From Listeria cossartiae subsp. cossartiae (lineage in GTDB: Bacteria; Bacillota; Bacilli; Lactobacillales; Listeriaceae): a stretch of DNA of 64,000 bases. The DNA is taken from NCBI RefSeq assembly GCF_014224155.1, contig NZ_JAASUI010000002.1, forward strand, positions 186,001 to 250,000, written 5' to 3'. Positions 18,108 through 30,149 of this stretch are shown piece after piece (position 1 is the stretch's first letter; every line of letters begins with the position of its first letter). The position numbers and the translations under genes are program-made. Below the pieces are notes generated by a model that did not search any database, was not told the DNA's origin, and saw nothing but the letters and a program-made list of their open reading frames with translations.

Positions 18108-20636
18108 TTATTCTTCTATGTCGCTTCCAGGAGCATCTTCAAAACTTTCATCAGGAACTTGCGTAACTAATGTTTCGTCGATTTCTTCCTCAAGCTCAAC
18201 TTCATCATCTTCTTTTGGAACTTTTGCAACAGTGGCTACTTTTTCATCTTCATCAAGACGAATTAGTTTAACACCCATTGCGCTACGACCTGTTTGTGAT
18301 ACGGTTTCGATTTCAAAACGAATCAAGACGCCGCTCACGGTCATTAGCATTAAGTCCTCTTCACCAGTAACAGTTTTCATTGCTACTAAGTTACCATTTT
18401 TCTCTGTGATTGTAACGGTTTTAACACCCATACCACCACGATTACGAAGCGGATACTGGGAAGCTGGCGTTTGTTTACCATAACCTTTTTCCGTTACAAC
18501 GAGTACTTTTTCGTCATCTTCTAGTACTTCCATGCCGATAACTTCATCGTCTTCACGAAGTCTAATACCACGAACACCGGCAGCTGTACGGCCCATTACG
18601 CGGATATTTTCTTCTGGGAAGTAGATAGATTGTCCATGTTTCGTTGCGATAATCATGTTTTTGCTACCATCTGTCATTTGAACGGAAATAAGTTCATCAT
18701 TTTCACGAAGTTCCACTGCACGAAGGCCACTTTGACGAATTTTCGCAAATTGAGAAAGGGTTGTACGCTTCACGACACCATGTTTCGTCGTGAAGAATAG
18801 GTAGCTATCATCGGTGAATTCGGATAGATTTATCACAGCATTCACTTGTTCTTGGCTTTCGATTCCAAGCAAGTTGATGATTGGGATACCTTTGGCGGTA
18901 CGACCGTATTCAGGCACTTCATAACCTTTCGAACGGTATACTTTACCAGTGTTAGTGAAGAATAGTAACGTATCATGCGTGCTCGTTGCAACTAGGTGTT
19001 CTACGAAATCATCTTCATGTGTAGACATACCTTGAATACCACGACCACCACGACGCTGACTACGATAAGTCGATAATGGTAAACGTTTAATATAGCCACG
19101 TTTAGTTAGCGTAATTGCCACTTCTTCTTCTGGGATTAAGTCTTCATCTTCAAGGCTTACTAAATCACCAGCCAAGATTTCTGTACGACGTTTATCCGCA
19201 TATTTAAGTTTGATTTCTTCTAATTCTTCACGAATAATTTCAAGAATACGCTCATCATCAGCTAAAATGGCTTTTAAATCGTTAATTAATGCCACTAAGT
19301 TTTGATATTCTTCTTCAATTTTTTCGCGTTCTAAACCTGTCAAACGTTGCAAACGCATATCTAAAATGGCTTGCGCTTGTTTGTCAGAAAGGTTGAATTG
19401 TGTCATCAAGCCTTCTTTAGCAACATCGGAAGTTTTTGATCCACGAATTAATTTAATAATCGCGTCAATGTTATCAAGCGCAATTCGTAAACCTTCTAAG
19501 ATATGAGCACGTGCTTCTGCTTTACGAAGCTCAAATTCCGTACGGCGACGAATAACGACTTTTTGATGTTCCAAATAATAATAAAGAATTTCTTTTAAAT
19601 TAAGCACTTTTGGATGATTGTCGACAAGTGCGAGCATATTAATACCAAAAGTAGTTTGAAGTGCTGTCATTTTGAATAAATTATTCACGATAACACTTGC
19701 GCTAATATCACGACGAACCTCAATAACAATGCGCATTCCGGAACGGTCAGACTCATCATTTAGGGAAGTAATACCGTCAATTTTCTTCTCACGAGCTAGT
19801 TCGGCAATACGTTCAACTAGGCGCGCTTTATTTACTTGGTAAGGAATTTCGGTGATAACGATTGTTTCTTTACCATTTTTCTTTTCTTCAATGTCAACAC
19901 GACCACGAACGGTAATCGAACCACGACCACTTTCATAAGCGCGACGAATTCCGCTGCGTCCCATAATCATCCCAGCAGTAGGGAAGTCAGGTCCTGGGAT
20001 ATATTCCATTAAATCACGAATCGTAATTTCCGGGTCACGACTAAGCGCCAAAACACCGTCAATTACTTCACCAAGATGATGGGTAGGAATATTCGTAGCC
20101 ATACCAACCGCGATACCGGACGAACCATTGACTAGTAAGTTAGGGAAACGCGCTGGCAAAATAACCGGCTCACGCTCGGAACCATCATAGTTATCAGCAT
20201 AATCAATCGTATCTTTGTTAATATCGCGCAGTAGTTCCATCGAAATTTTTGACATACGTGCTTCTGTATAACGCATCGCTGCCGCCATATCGCCATCGAC
20301 CGAACCAAAGTTACCATGTCCGTCAACTAGCATATTACGATAACTAAAATCTTGCGCCATCCGAACCATTGTAAAATAAACCGCTGTATCGCCGTGGGGG
20401 TGATATTTACCAATAACTTCCCCAACGATACGAGCCGATTTCTTATAGGCTTTATCAGAAGTCATACCTAAATCATTCATCGCATATAAAATACGACGGT
20501 GAACTGGTTTTAATCCGTCACGAACATCTGGTAGGGCACGGGCAACAATTACACTCATCGCGTAATCTAAGAATGAAGTCCGCATTTCTTTATTTAAGTT
20601 TATCTCTGTTATTCGTTGATTTGGTGTTTCTGCCAT
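18108..20636 (-). CDS. gyrA: DNA gyrase subunit A
   Basis: 842 aa from the ATG at 20636, preceded by AGGGAGG; an upstream TTG overlaps this site. Introduces negative supercoils with GyrB. Winged-helix/tower domain with catalytic Tyr123 ([10 protein letters not shown]), then the six-bladed C-terminal beta-pinwheel with the GyrA box QRRGGRG and an acidic tail ([12 protein letters not shown] type). In the quinolone-determining region the sequence [10 protein letters not shown] gives Thr84 and Phe88, where many bacteria have Ser and Asp/Glu. Confidence 0.98.
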   Translation of the reverse strand: MAETPNQRITEINLNKEMRTSFLDYAMSVIVARALPDVRDGLKPVHRRILYAMNDLGMTSDKAYKKSARIVGEVIGKYHPHGDTAVYFTMVRMAQDFSYRNMLVDGHGNFGSVDGDMAAAMRYTEARMSKISMELLRDINKDTIDYADNYDGSEREPVILPARFPNLLVNGSSGIAVGMATNIPTHHLGEVIDGVLALSRDPEITIRDLMEYIPGPDFPTAGMIMGRSGIRRAYESGRGSITVRGRVDIEEKKNGKETIVITEIPYQVNKARLVERIAELAREKKIDGITSLNDESDRSGMRIVIEVRRDISASVIVNNLFKMTALQTTFGINMLALVDNHPKVLNLKEILYYYLEHQKVVIRRRTEFELRKAEARAHILEGLRIALDNIDAIIKLIRGSKTSDVAKEGLMTQFNLSDKQAQAILDMRLQRLTGLEREKIEEEYQNLVALINDLKAILADDERILEIIREELEEIKLKYADKRRTEILAGDLVSLEDEDLIPEEEVAITLTKRGYIKRLPLSTYRSQRRGGRGIQGMSTHEDDFVEHLVATSTHDTLLFFTNTGKVYRSKGYEVPEYGRTAKGIPIINLLGIESQEQVNAVINLSEFTDDSYLFFTTKHGVVKRTTLSQFAKIRQSGLRAVELRENDELISVQMTDGSKNMIIATKHGQSIYFPEENIRVMGRTAAGVRGIRLREDDEVIGMEVLEDDEKVLVVTEKGYGKQTPASQYPLRNRGGMGVKTVTITEKNGNLVAMKTVTGEEDLMLMTVSGVLIRFEIETVSQTGRSAMGVKLIRLDEDEKVATVAKVPKEDDEVELEEEIDETLVTQVPDESFEDAPGSDIEE

Positions 20637-20711
20637 TGTTAGAGAAACCTCCCTTTCCAAAGTAAGGCTGAATCTAGTTCAAACCTTTTAAAAACAATTA
20701 ATATCCCAATT

Positions 20712-20725
20712 ATTACCCGGGAAAT
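20712..20725. other. Noc-binding-type site (one change) between gyrB and gyrA
   Basis: ATTACCCGGGAAAT differs from the Noc consensus ATTTCCCGGGAAAT at one base. The identical variant recurs at 33292 and 55515. Confidence 0.65.
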
Positions 20726-20730
20726 ATTTA

Positions 20731-22674
<1,944 letters not shown>

Positions 22675-22719
22675 TTATTCCACCGCACTTTCTTTTTCAT
22701 CAAATTATATTAACCTAGA

Positions 22720-23832
22720 TTAGGATTTTTTTACTGTACCTTTTTCTACATAGAAAGTTGTTGCTTGTTTGAGCGTTTCATGGTCGATCCCGCTCGTACT
22801 TGTTGTTGTCACAAAGGTTTGCACTTTTCCTTCAATAGCTCCGAGCAAATGTGATTGACGATAATCATCAAGTTCACTTAGCACATCATCAAGAAGAAGA
22901 ACCGGATATTCACCAGTTTCTTCGTGGATTAGGTCAATTTCCGCTAGTTTTACAGAAAGTGCCGTTGTCCGTTGCTGGCCTTGCGAACCAAAATCTTGCA
23001 CATTTTGCCCATTAATATAAAACAGAGAATCATCCCGATGTGGCCCAATAAGTGTGACACCACGGTCGATTTCTCTTTGTTTGATTGATTCCATTTTTTG
23101 GAGTAAATCTGCTTTCCACACTTCAGGATCGTCCCCATTTAGCGTGACGGAAGCTTTATACTCAATTTTTAGCGTTTCTAAGCCGCGTGAAATTTGGTGA
23201 TGAATCGGCGCCGCATATGCTTCTAATTTTTGAATGAAATCAGCTCGTCTTTTCGTCAAATTAATGGCGACGTCAGCGAACTGTTCTGTCAAAATATCAA
23301 GCAACATTGGATCTACTTTGCGTTTCATTTGCAACATCTTCAAATATTGATTCCGTTGCTGCAAAATCCGCTGATATTCACTTAAATTATGCAAATAAAT
23401 CGGCTGCATTTGCCCAATTTCCATATTTAAAAAGCGACGTCTAACTCCTGGCGCACCTTTTACAAGCGACAAATCTTCTGGGGCAAAAATGACCACGTTC
23501 AAGTTGCCGACATATTGGCTCAGTTTCTTTTGTTCCAAATGATTTACTTTAGCTCGCTTGCCTTTTTGGGTGATAGCTAGCTCTAAAGGCACTGATTGCC
23601 CGTGCTTCGCTATCCGACCTTCCATCTTGGCTTCTTCTTTTTCCCACATAATAAAATCTTTATCATTCGTTGTCCGATGTGACTTTGCCAGCGCAAGCAT
23701 CAATACGGCTTCCAAAAGGTTGGTTTTACCTTGTGCATTCTCGCCAAGAAAAACATTTACAGATGGGGAAAATTCTAGTTCTAAGTTTTCGTAATTGCGG
23801 AAATTTCTTAAAACAATACTTTCTAAATGCAT
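22720..23832 (-). CDS. recF: DNA replication and repair protein RecF
   Basis: 370 aa SMC-like ATPase that helps load RecA at gaps. Walker [14 protein letters not shown], signature [18 protein letters not shown] and Walker [13 protein letters not shown] are all present. Four bases separate it from the preceding S4 gene. Standard origin-region location. Confidence 0.97.
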   Translation of the reverse strand: MHLESIVLRNFRNYENLELEFSPSVNVFLGENAQGKTNLLEAVLMLALAKSHRTTNDKDFIMWEKEEAKMEGRIAKHGQSVPLELAITQKGKRAKVNHLEQKKLSQYVGNLNVVIFAPEDLSLVKGAPGVRRRFLNMEIGQMQPIYLHNLSEYQRILQQRNQYLKMLQMKRKVDPMLLDILTEQFADVAINLTKRRADFIQKLEAYAAPIHHQISRGLETLKIEYKASVTLNGDDPEVWKADLLQKMESIKQREIDRGVTLIGPHRDDSLFYINGQNVQDFGSQGQQRTTALSVKLAEIDLIHEETGEYPVLLLDDVLSELDDYRQSHLLGAIEGKVQTFVTTTSTSGIDHETLKQATTFYVEKGTVKKS

Positions 23833-23835
23833 CTG

Positions 23836-24066
23836 CTATTTTCCTTGCTCAATTTTCACTTTTCCAACACCGGGAACTAAGATAACATCGCCATTACGAA
23901 GCTTTTTCCCCCGGCGATTGTCTTGCTCTCCGTTGATGTAAATCGTATTTTCACTAAGGTACGCTTTCGCCATTCCACCAGTCGAAACTACATCAATCAT
24001 TTGTAAAAGTTGACCAAGCGTTACGAACTCGCTATTTATCTTCACTGTTTCAGCCAAAAATTTCAC
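23836..24066 (-). CDS. yaaA: S4-domain RNA-binding protein (YaaA-like)
   Basis: 76 aa if started at the GTG at 24066, matching the family length; a longer reading from a TTG at 24123 has no ribosome site. A TTG at 24057 is a further alternative. The S4 core ITLGQ-type N-terminus (FVTLGQLLQMIDVVSTGGMAK), NGEQDNRRGKKL and GDVILVPG are typical of the small S4 protein found between dnaN and recF. RNA target unknown. The start is uncertain because no strong Shine-Dalgarno sequence is visible. Confidence 0.85.
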   Translation of the reverse strand: MKFLAETVKINSEFVTLGQLLQMIDVVSTGGMAKAYLSENTIYINGEQDNRRGKKLRNGDVILVPGVGKVKIEQGK

Positions 24067-24236
24067 GCCCAATCTTTTTTTATCACTACCTTCTATTTTA
24101 CTAAAGTTTTGCCAATAATACAAAGAATATTTTCATATATTCGTTTTTCAGCTTTTTTTAGCAAAACTAATGGGGGGATATTATTTATTCAAAAAAAGAA
24201 AATATGAGCTTCTCTGGCGTTTTTTCACTAAAATGG

Positions 24237-25580
24237 TTATTTTCGCCTGATAACTGCCTTTTTTTGCCATGCTCCTGATTTATATCTCCAAACTCCGAGC
24301 ATCGTTGCGGTGATCCATGCAACCGGTGTAGCCCACCAAAGCCCTACGTAGCCAATATAAAGCGACAAAACAAATCCGATAACAAGTCGTGAAACCAACT
24401 CGAAAATCCCCATCGCTAAAGGAACCATCGCATCCCCAGTACCTCGCAATGTCTCACGAACAACAAATAAAATTCCGACTACAACATAAAATAACGACAC
24501 AATAAGTAAGTAGCTCACACCAATATTGATAACTTCTGTCTCGCTTGAATCTACAAATAGTAATAAAAACTGCCGCGCGAAAAGTTGAACTAAAATTGTG
24601 ATTCCAATACTGATAGCAGTCACGACTTTAATTCCTGACCAAAATCCTTCGCGTACGCGGTCAATTTTTCCAGCACCGATATTTTGACCAGCAAACATCG
24701 AAGAAGCTGCCCCGAAAGCAATTCCGGGTTGATATGTAAGTGAATCAATTCGACTCGCCGCCGTATAAGCCGCAACGACCGATGAACCGAATCCATTTAT
24801 TAAACTTTGAAGAGCCATATTTCCGATAGAAATAAAGGATCCTTGTAATCCAGAAGGCAGCCCAATGCGCACCATTTCTTTGAGGAGTGGGGTGGAGAGC
24901 TTAAATTTCGCACGTTCTATCCGCATAAATGGCACATGGCGATAAGCATAGTAAATAACGGCAATTGCTGCCGCTGTTTGGGATAAAACCGTCGCAATCG
25001 CAGCCCCGCGAACGCCCATATCCATATAAACAACAAATAAAAAATCTAGTGCAATATTCATTAAAGAAGATAAAATCAAAAAAATCAGCGGAGTAATCGA
25101 ATTTCCAAGCGCCCGAAGAATCGCCGCCATTCCGTTATACAAACTCATCGGTAAAATCCCGATAAATAGGGTGGTTAAAAAGATAGTAGAATCATCCAAA
25201 ATATTTGCCGGGGTTCGCAACAAAATAAGAAGTGGCTTCGCAAGCAAAACGCCTGCAACCGTCAAAATAATCGCCGAAAAAACCACCGCATAAGTCGCCG
25301 TAGCAATAACATCTTTCAAACGATCATAATCTTTAAAGCCAAAATACTGCGCCACTACAACGGAAATCCCGCTCATAAGTCCAATAATCAAAGAAATCAT
25401 AAAAAAATTGACCGAGTTTGTCGCGCCAACAGCAGCAAGCGCATCGACACTGACGAATTTCCCAACGATAACCGCATCAATCATCGTATAAAATTGCTGA
25501 AATAAGTTTCCAATCAACATCGGCATCGCGAATAAAAAGATTAATTTTGTCGGATTACCTGTTGTCATATCTTTCATCAT
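24237..25580 (-). CDS. MATE-family multidrug efflux transporter
   Basis: 447 aa from the ATG at 25580, preceded by GGAGG at 11 nt; upstream Met codons overlap or precede that site. Twelve hydrophobic helices in two MatE halves, with the FQQFYTMIDAVIVGKF and GIAFGAASSMFAGQNIGAG segments typical of NorM/DinF-like exporters driven by Na+ or H+. Lies between dnaN and yaaA. Substrate unknown. Confidence 0.9.
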   Translation of the reverse strand: MMKDMTTGNPTKLIFLFAMPMLIGNLFQQFYTMIDAVIVGKFVSVDALAAVGATNSVNFFMISLIIGLMSGISVVVAQYFGFKDYDRLKDVIATATYAVVFSAIILTVAGVLLAKPLLILLRTPANILDDSTIFLTTLFIGILPMSLYNGMAAILRALGNSITPLIFLILSSLMNIALDFLFVVYMDMGVRGAAIATVLSQTAAAIAVIYYAYRHVPFMRIERAKFKLSTPLLKEMVRIGLPSGLQGSFISIGNMALQSLINGFGSSVVAAYTAASRIDSLTYQPGIAFGAASSMFAGQNIGAGKIDRVREGFWSGIKVVTAISIGITILVQLFARQFLLLFVDSSETEVINIGVSYLLIVSLFYVVVGILFVVRETLRGTGDAMVPLAMGIFELVSRLVIGFVLSLYIGYVGLWWATPVAWITATMLGVWRYKSGAWQKKAVIRRK

Positions 25581-25640
25581 GCTAAGAATTACCTCCATTT
25601 GCATAAATATACATTTCTAGCCAAAAACTGTACTATAACA

Positions 25641-25671
25641 AAAAAGAATCCGCCTTGAAACCAAGACGGAT
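25641..25671 (-). terminator. Terminator of dnaA-dnaN
   Basis: On the minus strand ATCCGTCTT (25671-25663) pairs with AAGGCGGAT (25656-25648), followed by TCTTTTTT. Confidence 0.8.
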
Positions 25672-25686
25672 GTGCTTTTTGCGAGA

Positions 25687-26832
25687 TTAGTAAGTTCTAA
25701 CCGGCGTGATTAATTGTAAAATTTCATTTGGATTAGCTGCATCTTTTGGTCGAAGTACGAATGGTCGCATAGTACCAGAGAAGGAAATTTGAATATCATC
25801 ACCTTCAAAAGCACGCAAAGCATCCATCATGTATTTACCGTTAAAAGATATTTTGATTTCTTCGCCCGTAAAGCTTTGGCTAAAGACATTTTCAGAAACA
25901 TTCCCAACTTCCGGAGAATTGGAAGATACTTCTACTTGGCCATTTTCCAGTGTCATTAATTTAATAACGTTATTACGATTTTCGCGAGCAAGTAGGGACG
26001 CACGGTCAATTGCTTGTAAAAATGCTTTGGAATTAATGACTAATTCTGATTTAGTATCAGTTGGAATTAGACGAGATGTATCTGGGTAACTACCTTCAAG
26101 TAAACGAGAGTAGAATAGTAAATCTTTTAATTTAAAGAGAATTTGATTGTTTGCAAGTGTCATTTCAATTGATTCGCTTGCATCATCTAAAATTTTATTT
26201 AGTTCGGATAAGCTTTTTCCTGGAATAACAATGTTGTATTCTTCGTCAATGTTTGTTTCCAGTGGAATTTCACGTAATGCTAAACGGTGACTATCGGTTG
26301 CGACTGCACTCAGTTTATTGTCTTTAATAATCCAGTTAACACCTGTAAGTACTGGGCGAACTTCAATTGCTGAAACCGCAAATACTGTTTGGCGAACGAT
26401 GTTTTTCAGTACATTAATTGGAATTTTGATAGTTTTACCATCAGTAACTTCTGGTAATTTAGGATATTCCATTGGATCTAAGCCGTTTAGTGTAAAAGAG
26501 GCTTGACCGGAACTAATGTTGGTTTGGTAATTAGAAGTTACTTCAATTTCTACATTTTCTTCTGGTAAACGACGAACGATATCGCCGAAGTATTTGGACT
26601 GAAGAACAATACCACCAAAACTTTCCACTTCTACAATTACTTCATCATTTTCAACTAATGGAATAAATGCTTCGATGGAAATATCGGAATCACTACCAGT
26701 TAGTGTTACACCTTCATCATTTACGACAATTTTTATTCCCGTTAATATTGGAATCGTTGTTCTTGCAGAGATGGCACGAGTAACTTCATTGACTGCTTGG
26801 ACAAGACGATCACGTTCGATAACAAATTTCAT
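25687..26832 (-). CDS. dnaN: DNA polymerase III beta subunit (sliding clamp)
   Basis: 381 aa ring-forming clamp that tethers DNA polymerases. MKFVIERDRLVQAVNEVTRAIS at the N-terminus and ending in LQLITPVRTY, with three repeated clamp domains of about 125 residues. Second gene after dnaA; ATG at 26832 with a GGGG ribosome site. Confidence 0.98.
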   Translation of the reverse strand: MKFVIERDRLVQAVNEVTRAISARTTIPILTGIKIVVNDEGVTLTGSDSDISIEAFIPLVENDEVIVEVESFGGIVLQSKYFGDIVRRLPEENVEIEVTSNYQTNISSGQASFTLNGLDPMEYPKLPEVTDGKTIKIPINVLKNIVRQTVFAVSAIEVRPVLTGVNWIIKDNKLSAVATDSHRLALREIPLETNIDEEYNIVIPGKSLSELNKILDDASESIEMTLANNQILFKLKDLLFYSRLLEGSYPDTSRLIPTDTKSELVINSKAFLQAIDRASLLARENRNNVIKLMTLENGQVEVSSNSPEVGNVSENVFSQSFTGEEIKISFNGKYMMDALRAFEGDDIQISFSGTMRPFVLRPKDAANPNEILQLITPVRTY

Positions 26833-27025
26833 GAGTATCCCCCATTTTTTTATATTTTGTAAAACCTCAAAAACCTTTAATTAATTAATAAAAAATCGTA
26901 GTAATAGTAATAGGCGCTGTGGATTTGTGGATAAGTAGGTTACAAGCCATGCGATATAAAGTTTTCCACATGTTGATAACTTGTGGGTAAGTATGTTTCA
27001 GTTATCCACATTGTACACAGGTCTA
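26833..27025. other. Replication origin, downstream part (dnaA-dnaN intergenic)
   Basis: Contains perfect DnaA boxes at 27002-27010 (TTATCCACA) and 26926-26934 (reverse), and near-matches at 26918-26926, 26962-26970 and 26982-26990. Next to the pair at 26918-26934 come a GCGCC spacer, a five-unit DnaA-trio (26899-26913) and an AT-rich stretch (26870-26898, TTTAATTAATTAATAAAAAA-like). This order matches the unwinding element of the B. subtilis origin, so melting and helicase loading probably begin here. Confidence 0.85.
26899..26913 (+). other. DnaA-trio element, five repeats
   Basis: Read 3' to 5' on the plus strand the sequence is GAT-AAT-GAT-AAT-GAT, five consecutive units fitting the published DnaA-trio consensus 3'-[G/A]A[T/A]-5'. 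It directly adjoins the GC-rich spacer and the tandem DnaA boxes. Confidence 0.75.
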
Positions 27026-28381
27026 TTAAAACATATTTTGTGCTTTTCTTAAATTTTTTTCAATTTCAGCAAGGTCATTTTTCAACACTTGATCGGTTTT
27101 TAGTAGTTGCGATATTTTTTCATGTGCATGGATGACGGTTGTATGATCTCGGCCACCAAATTCATCACCGATTTTTGGTAATGAGGCATCTGTAAGCTCT
27201 CTAGACAGATACATAGCGATTTGGCGCGGGAATGCGATACTTTTCGTCCGTTTTTTCGCTTTAAAATCTTCTAAACGAACGTGGAAATATTCACCGACTG
27301 CTTCTTGAATACCACTAATAGTAATAACTTGTGATTTAGAAGAGGGGATAATATCTTTTAGTGCTTCTGCTGCAAGACCAGCTGTTATATCTTTATTAAC
27401 GAGGGAAGAGTAAGCAACTACTCGGATGAGTGCGCCTTCTAGCTCGCGAATATTCGAATCAATTTGGTTTGCGATATAAAGCATGACTTCATTTGGAATA
27501 TCTAATCCGTCTGCTTTTGCTTTTTTACGTAAAATGGCGATCCGTGTTTCTAAGTCTGGTGGCGTAATATCAGTGATTAAGCCCCATTCAAAGCGGGATC
27601 TAAGTCGATCTTCCAGTGTTGGAATTTCTTTTGGTGGTCGGTCACTGGAAATAATAATTTGCTTTTGTTCATCATAAAGTGTGTTAAATGTATGGAAAAA
27701 TTCCTCTTGTGTTCCTTCTTTACCGGCCAAAAATTGAATATCATCAATCAGTAAAACATCGACATTCCGGTATTTTGTGCGGAATTCTTCAGTTTTATTA
27801 TCACGGATAGAGCTAATAAACTCATTCGTGAATTTTTCGCTGGAAAGGTACATTACTTTCGCATTATCTTTATGTTGTTGAACATAGTGGCCAACTGCGT
27901 GCATTAAATGTGTTTTGCCGAGGCCAACTCCTCCATAAATGAAGAGTGGATTATATGCTTTCGCTGGTGCTTCGGCTACTGCAAGTGATGCTGCGTGGGC
28001 GAATCTGTTCCCTGAACCAATGACAAAGGTATCAAAAACGTAACGCGGATTCAGCATATGTTTTCCAATTTCAATGCCATCTTCATCTAACGCTGGATTT
28101 GGTTTAATCACAGTGTATTCAAAGTTTTCTTCCTGCTCGCCATCAATAAAGCGGACATCAAATAAGCGACCAGTTATTTCTTGCAAAATGTTAGCGATAA
28201 ATTGCGTGTAGCTTTTCTCTAACCAATCGCGAACAAAATTATTGGGCGCTGAAATAATAAACGTATTACCTTCTAATGAATGAGCCGTTGTTGATTTCAT
28301 CCATGTATCGTAACTCGGTTTACTCATATTTTTTTTAACGATTTGCAGTGTTTCCTGCCAGATGTCTTCAATTGATTGCAC
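27026..28381 (-). CDS. dnaA: Chromosomal replication initiator protein DnaA
   Basis: 451 aa AAA+ ATPase that binds DnaA boxes and opens the origin. Domain I (about 1-80, [13 protein letters not shown]), short linker, AAA+ domain with Walker [16 protein letters not shown], Walker [13 protein letters not shown] and an arginine-finger region (LRSRFEWGL), then domain IV helix-turn-helix with the [14 protein letters not shown] signature. GTG start at 28381 with GGGGGG upstream. DnaA-box clusters on both sides of the gene suggest autoregulation. Confidence 0.98.
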   Translation of the reverse strand: MQSIEDIWQETLQIVKKNMSKPSYDTWMKSTTAHSLEGNTFIISAPNNFVRDWLEKSYTQFIANILQEITGRLFDVRFIDGEQEENFEYTVIKPNPALDEDGIEIGKHMLNPRYVFDTFVIGSGNRFAHAASLAVAEAPAKAYNPLFIYGGVGLGKTHLMHAVGHYVQQHKDNAKVMYLSSEKFTNEFISSIRDNKTEEFRTKYRNVDVLLIDDIQFLAGKEGTQEEFFHTFNTLYDEQKQIIISSDRPPKEIPTLEDRLRSRFEWGLITDITPPDLETRIAILRKKAKADGLDIPNEVMLYIANQIDSNIRELEGALIRVVAYSSLVNKDITAGLAAEALKDIIPSSKSQVITISGIQEAVGEYFHVRLEDFKAKKRTKSIAFPRQIAMYLSRELTDASLPKIGDEFGGRDHTTVIHAHEKISQLLKTDQVLKNDLAEIEKNLRKAQNMF

Positions 28382-28887
28382 TAGTAACCCCCCTTTTTTA
28401 TGTAATGTAAATGGATGCTATAAAGTTATCCACAGATAGAAAAAGCTATGGATAAGGTTATCCAAACACTGTTAAAAAATTATCCACAAAGTAAAAATGG
28501 ATTGTGGATAACTTTAGTTTTCCCCAGCTATATTTCTATTCGACAGGAATTATAATATCAGAAAATCACTCTGATAGCAAGGACTTACCAAATCTATCCA
28601 CAAAACTGTCCAGATGTGAAAAACGGTTGTCCACAGCCAGTTAACTTGTGTATAACTTGTGTGTAAAGAAATCTGTAACGAAATTGTTAAAATTAATTAT
28701 CCACAAGTCATTGTGTGTAATTAACCACTAATTGTGTATAAGTTTGAACTAAATCAAAAGGTTATCCACAATAAAAAGGCGTTATTCACGAGTTATCCAC
28801 ATTTTCTGGGAAAGGATTTCATTGCGACAATGTGTTAAACTATTTACCGAATACGAAAAAAAAAGACAAAAAATGAGGTTGTGAAAA
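28382..28887. other. Replication origin, upstream part (DnaA-box cluster)
   Basis: 506 bp without a gene, dense in DnaA boxes. Perfect TTATCCACA at 28426, 28480, 28697, 28762 and 28793 (plus) and at 28503-28511 (minus). One-mismatch boxes at 28447 (minus), 28458, 28594, 28627, 28647 (minus) and 28733 (minus). Gene orientation switches from minus to plus across it. It also carries the divergent promoters of dnaA and the plus-strand hypothetical gene. Confidence 0.9.
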
Positions 28888-29358
28888 ATGATATTTCAAC
28901 GGCTTTTGAAAACTAGAGATACAGAATTTTATCGGGTTATACAAAACGGGAATATTGATGACGTGTTTGGCTACTTATTAATTCACGACAAACGGGAACC
29001 AGCAGAGATTGATGATTTTACGGTATTTGCAAAAAGTAATATAAATAAAGAAGCTTTTTCAGTGAATATCAAGAAGAATCATTTTTACACGATGTTTTTT
29101 CACTTTACAGATTTAGAAGAAGAACAGGAAATTCCAAAATTTACAAAAGTAATTCGTTTTATAGAAGGTTTATTATCTTTTCAGCCAGAAACAAGTCATT
29201 ATGTGGATAACTATTTAATAAAGGAAAAACTCATTTTTGAATATCCGGCTGAATTTGAGAAAATTGGGGAGTTTGCACAGTATTTAGTACAGATTTCCGG
29301 CCGAAAAATCGAAATCCCAGACACTACTAGAGAAAAATATATCTATTTAACACAATAA
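28888..29358 (+). CDS. Conserved hypothetical origin-adjacent protein
   Basis: 156 aa from an ATG (28888) after GAGG. No family recognised, no signal peptide and no membrane helix. It is acidic/aromatic-rich with a mix of helices and strands (NHFYTMFFHFTDLEEEQ, PAEFEKIGEFAQYLVQISG). It lies alone between oriC and rpmH. Codon use and length indicate a genuine gene, probably Listeria-restricted; function unknown. Confidence 0.75.
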   Translation: MIFQRLLKTRDTEFYRVIQNGNIDDVFGYLLIHDKREPAEIDDFTVFAKSNINKEAFSVNIKKNHFYTMFFHFTDLEEEQEIPKFTKVIRFIEGLLSFQPETSHYVDNYLIKEKLIFEYPAEFEKIGEFAQYLVQISGRKIEIPDTTREKYIYLTQ

Positions 29359-29439
29359 TTTTTGAAAAATGGTTTTTCTCTCTATAAAAATATGGTATGA
29401 TAGTGAACGGAGTCTAAATAGAAATTCGTCTAAATAGTA

Positions 29440-29468
29440 TTGACAAAAAAGACCAGTTCACGTACAAT
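29440..29468 (+). promoter_or_regulatory. SigA promoter of rpmH-rnpA
   Basis: TTGACA (29440-29445), a 17-bp spacer, TACAAT (29463-29468). Upstream, GTCTAAATAG occurs twice (about 29412 and 29428) in direct orientation, significance unknown. Confidence 0.85.
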
Positions 29469-29525
29469 ATCTAAGACTGTCTAATAGATAAATTCGATTG
29501 GACCCTTTCATGGGAGGTGTAATTA

Positions 29526-29660
29526 ATGAAAAGAACATATCAACCAAGTAAACGTAAAAGAAAAAAAGTGCATGGTTTCCGTACGCGTATGAGTACTAAA
29601 AACGGACGTAGAGTTTTAGCAAGTCGTCGTCGTAAAGGAAGAAAAGTTTTATCTGCGTAG
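29526..29660 (+). CDS. rpmH: 50S ribosomal protein L34
   Basis: 44 codons: begins [18 protein letters not shown] and ends GRKVLSA, the canonical L34 sequence, very rich in Arg and Lys. GGGAGGTG ribosome site upstream. Structural protein of the large ribosomal subunit. First gene of the rpmH-rnpA-yidC-jag cluster. Confidence 0.98.
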   Translation: MKRTYQPSKRKRKKVHGFRTRMSTKNGRRVLASRRRKGRKVLSA

Positions 29661-29692
29661 ACCACTGAAAACGACTCAGTGGTTTTTTTTTT
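29661..29692 (+). terminator. Terminator/attenuator between rpmH and rnpA
   Basis: ACCACTGA (29661-29668) pairs with TCAGTGGT (29676-29683), followed by a T10 tract. It probably lets rpmH be made in excess over rnpA. Confidence 0.85.
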
Positions 29693-29749
29693 GAAAAATC
29701 GCTGAGTCAAACGGCCTTATACTAAGATATGTAAGAAGATGGAGAATGT

Positions 29750-30109
29750 ATGAAAAAAAAATATAGAATTAAAAAAAATGATGATTTTCAAAAAGTATTC
29801 CGAAGAGGAAAATCTTTTGCTAACCGTCAATTTGTTGTTTATACTTTAAAGCAAGAAGGATCGAATCATTTTCGAATTGGTTTATCGGTTAGTAAAAAAA
29901 TTGGAAACGCTGTCTGCCGAAATCGGATTAAACGTTACATAAGACAATCATTCCATGAATTAGAAGGCCAAATCAATCCTGAAAATGAATATATTATCAT
30001 CGCCAGAAAACCGGCGGCCAATATGGATTTTCATGAAGTAAAGAAAAGTTTGATTCATGTTTTAAAAGTGGGGCGTGTTTTAAAGCAAAAAGCAAACAAT
30101 TCAAAATGA
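29750..30109 (+). CDS. rnpA: Ribonuclease P protein component
   Basis: 119 aa basic protein that assists RNase P RNA in 5' maturation of tRNA precursors. Contains the conserved [16 protein letters not shown] (RNR motif) and the N-terminal [15 protein letters not shown] segment. ATG at 29750 after GGAGAA. Located between rpmH and yidC as in most bacteria. Confidence 0.97.
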   Translation: MKKKYRIKKNDDFQKVFRRGKSFANRQFVVYTLKQEGSNHFRIGLSVSKKIGNAVCRNRIKRYIRQSFHELEGQINPENEYIIIARKPAANMDFHEVKKSLIHVLKVGRVLKQKANNSK

Positions 30110-30149
30110 GTGGAAATTTGAAAAAGGCGAAATTGGAGGTTACATCAAT

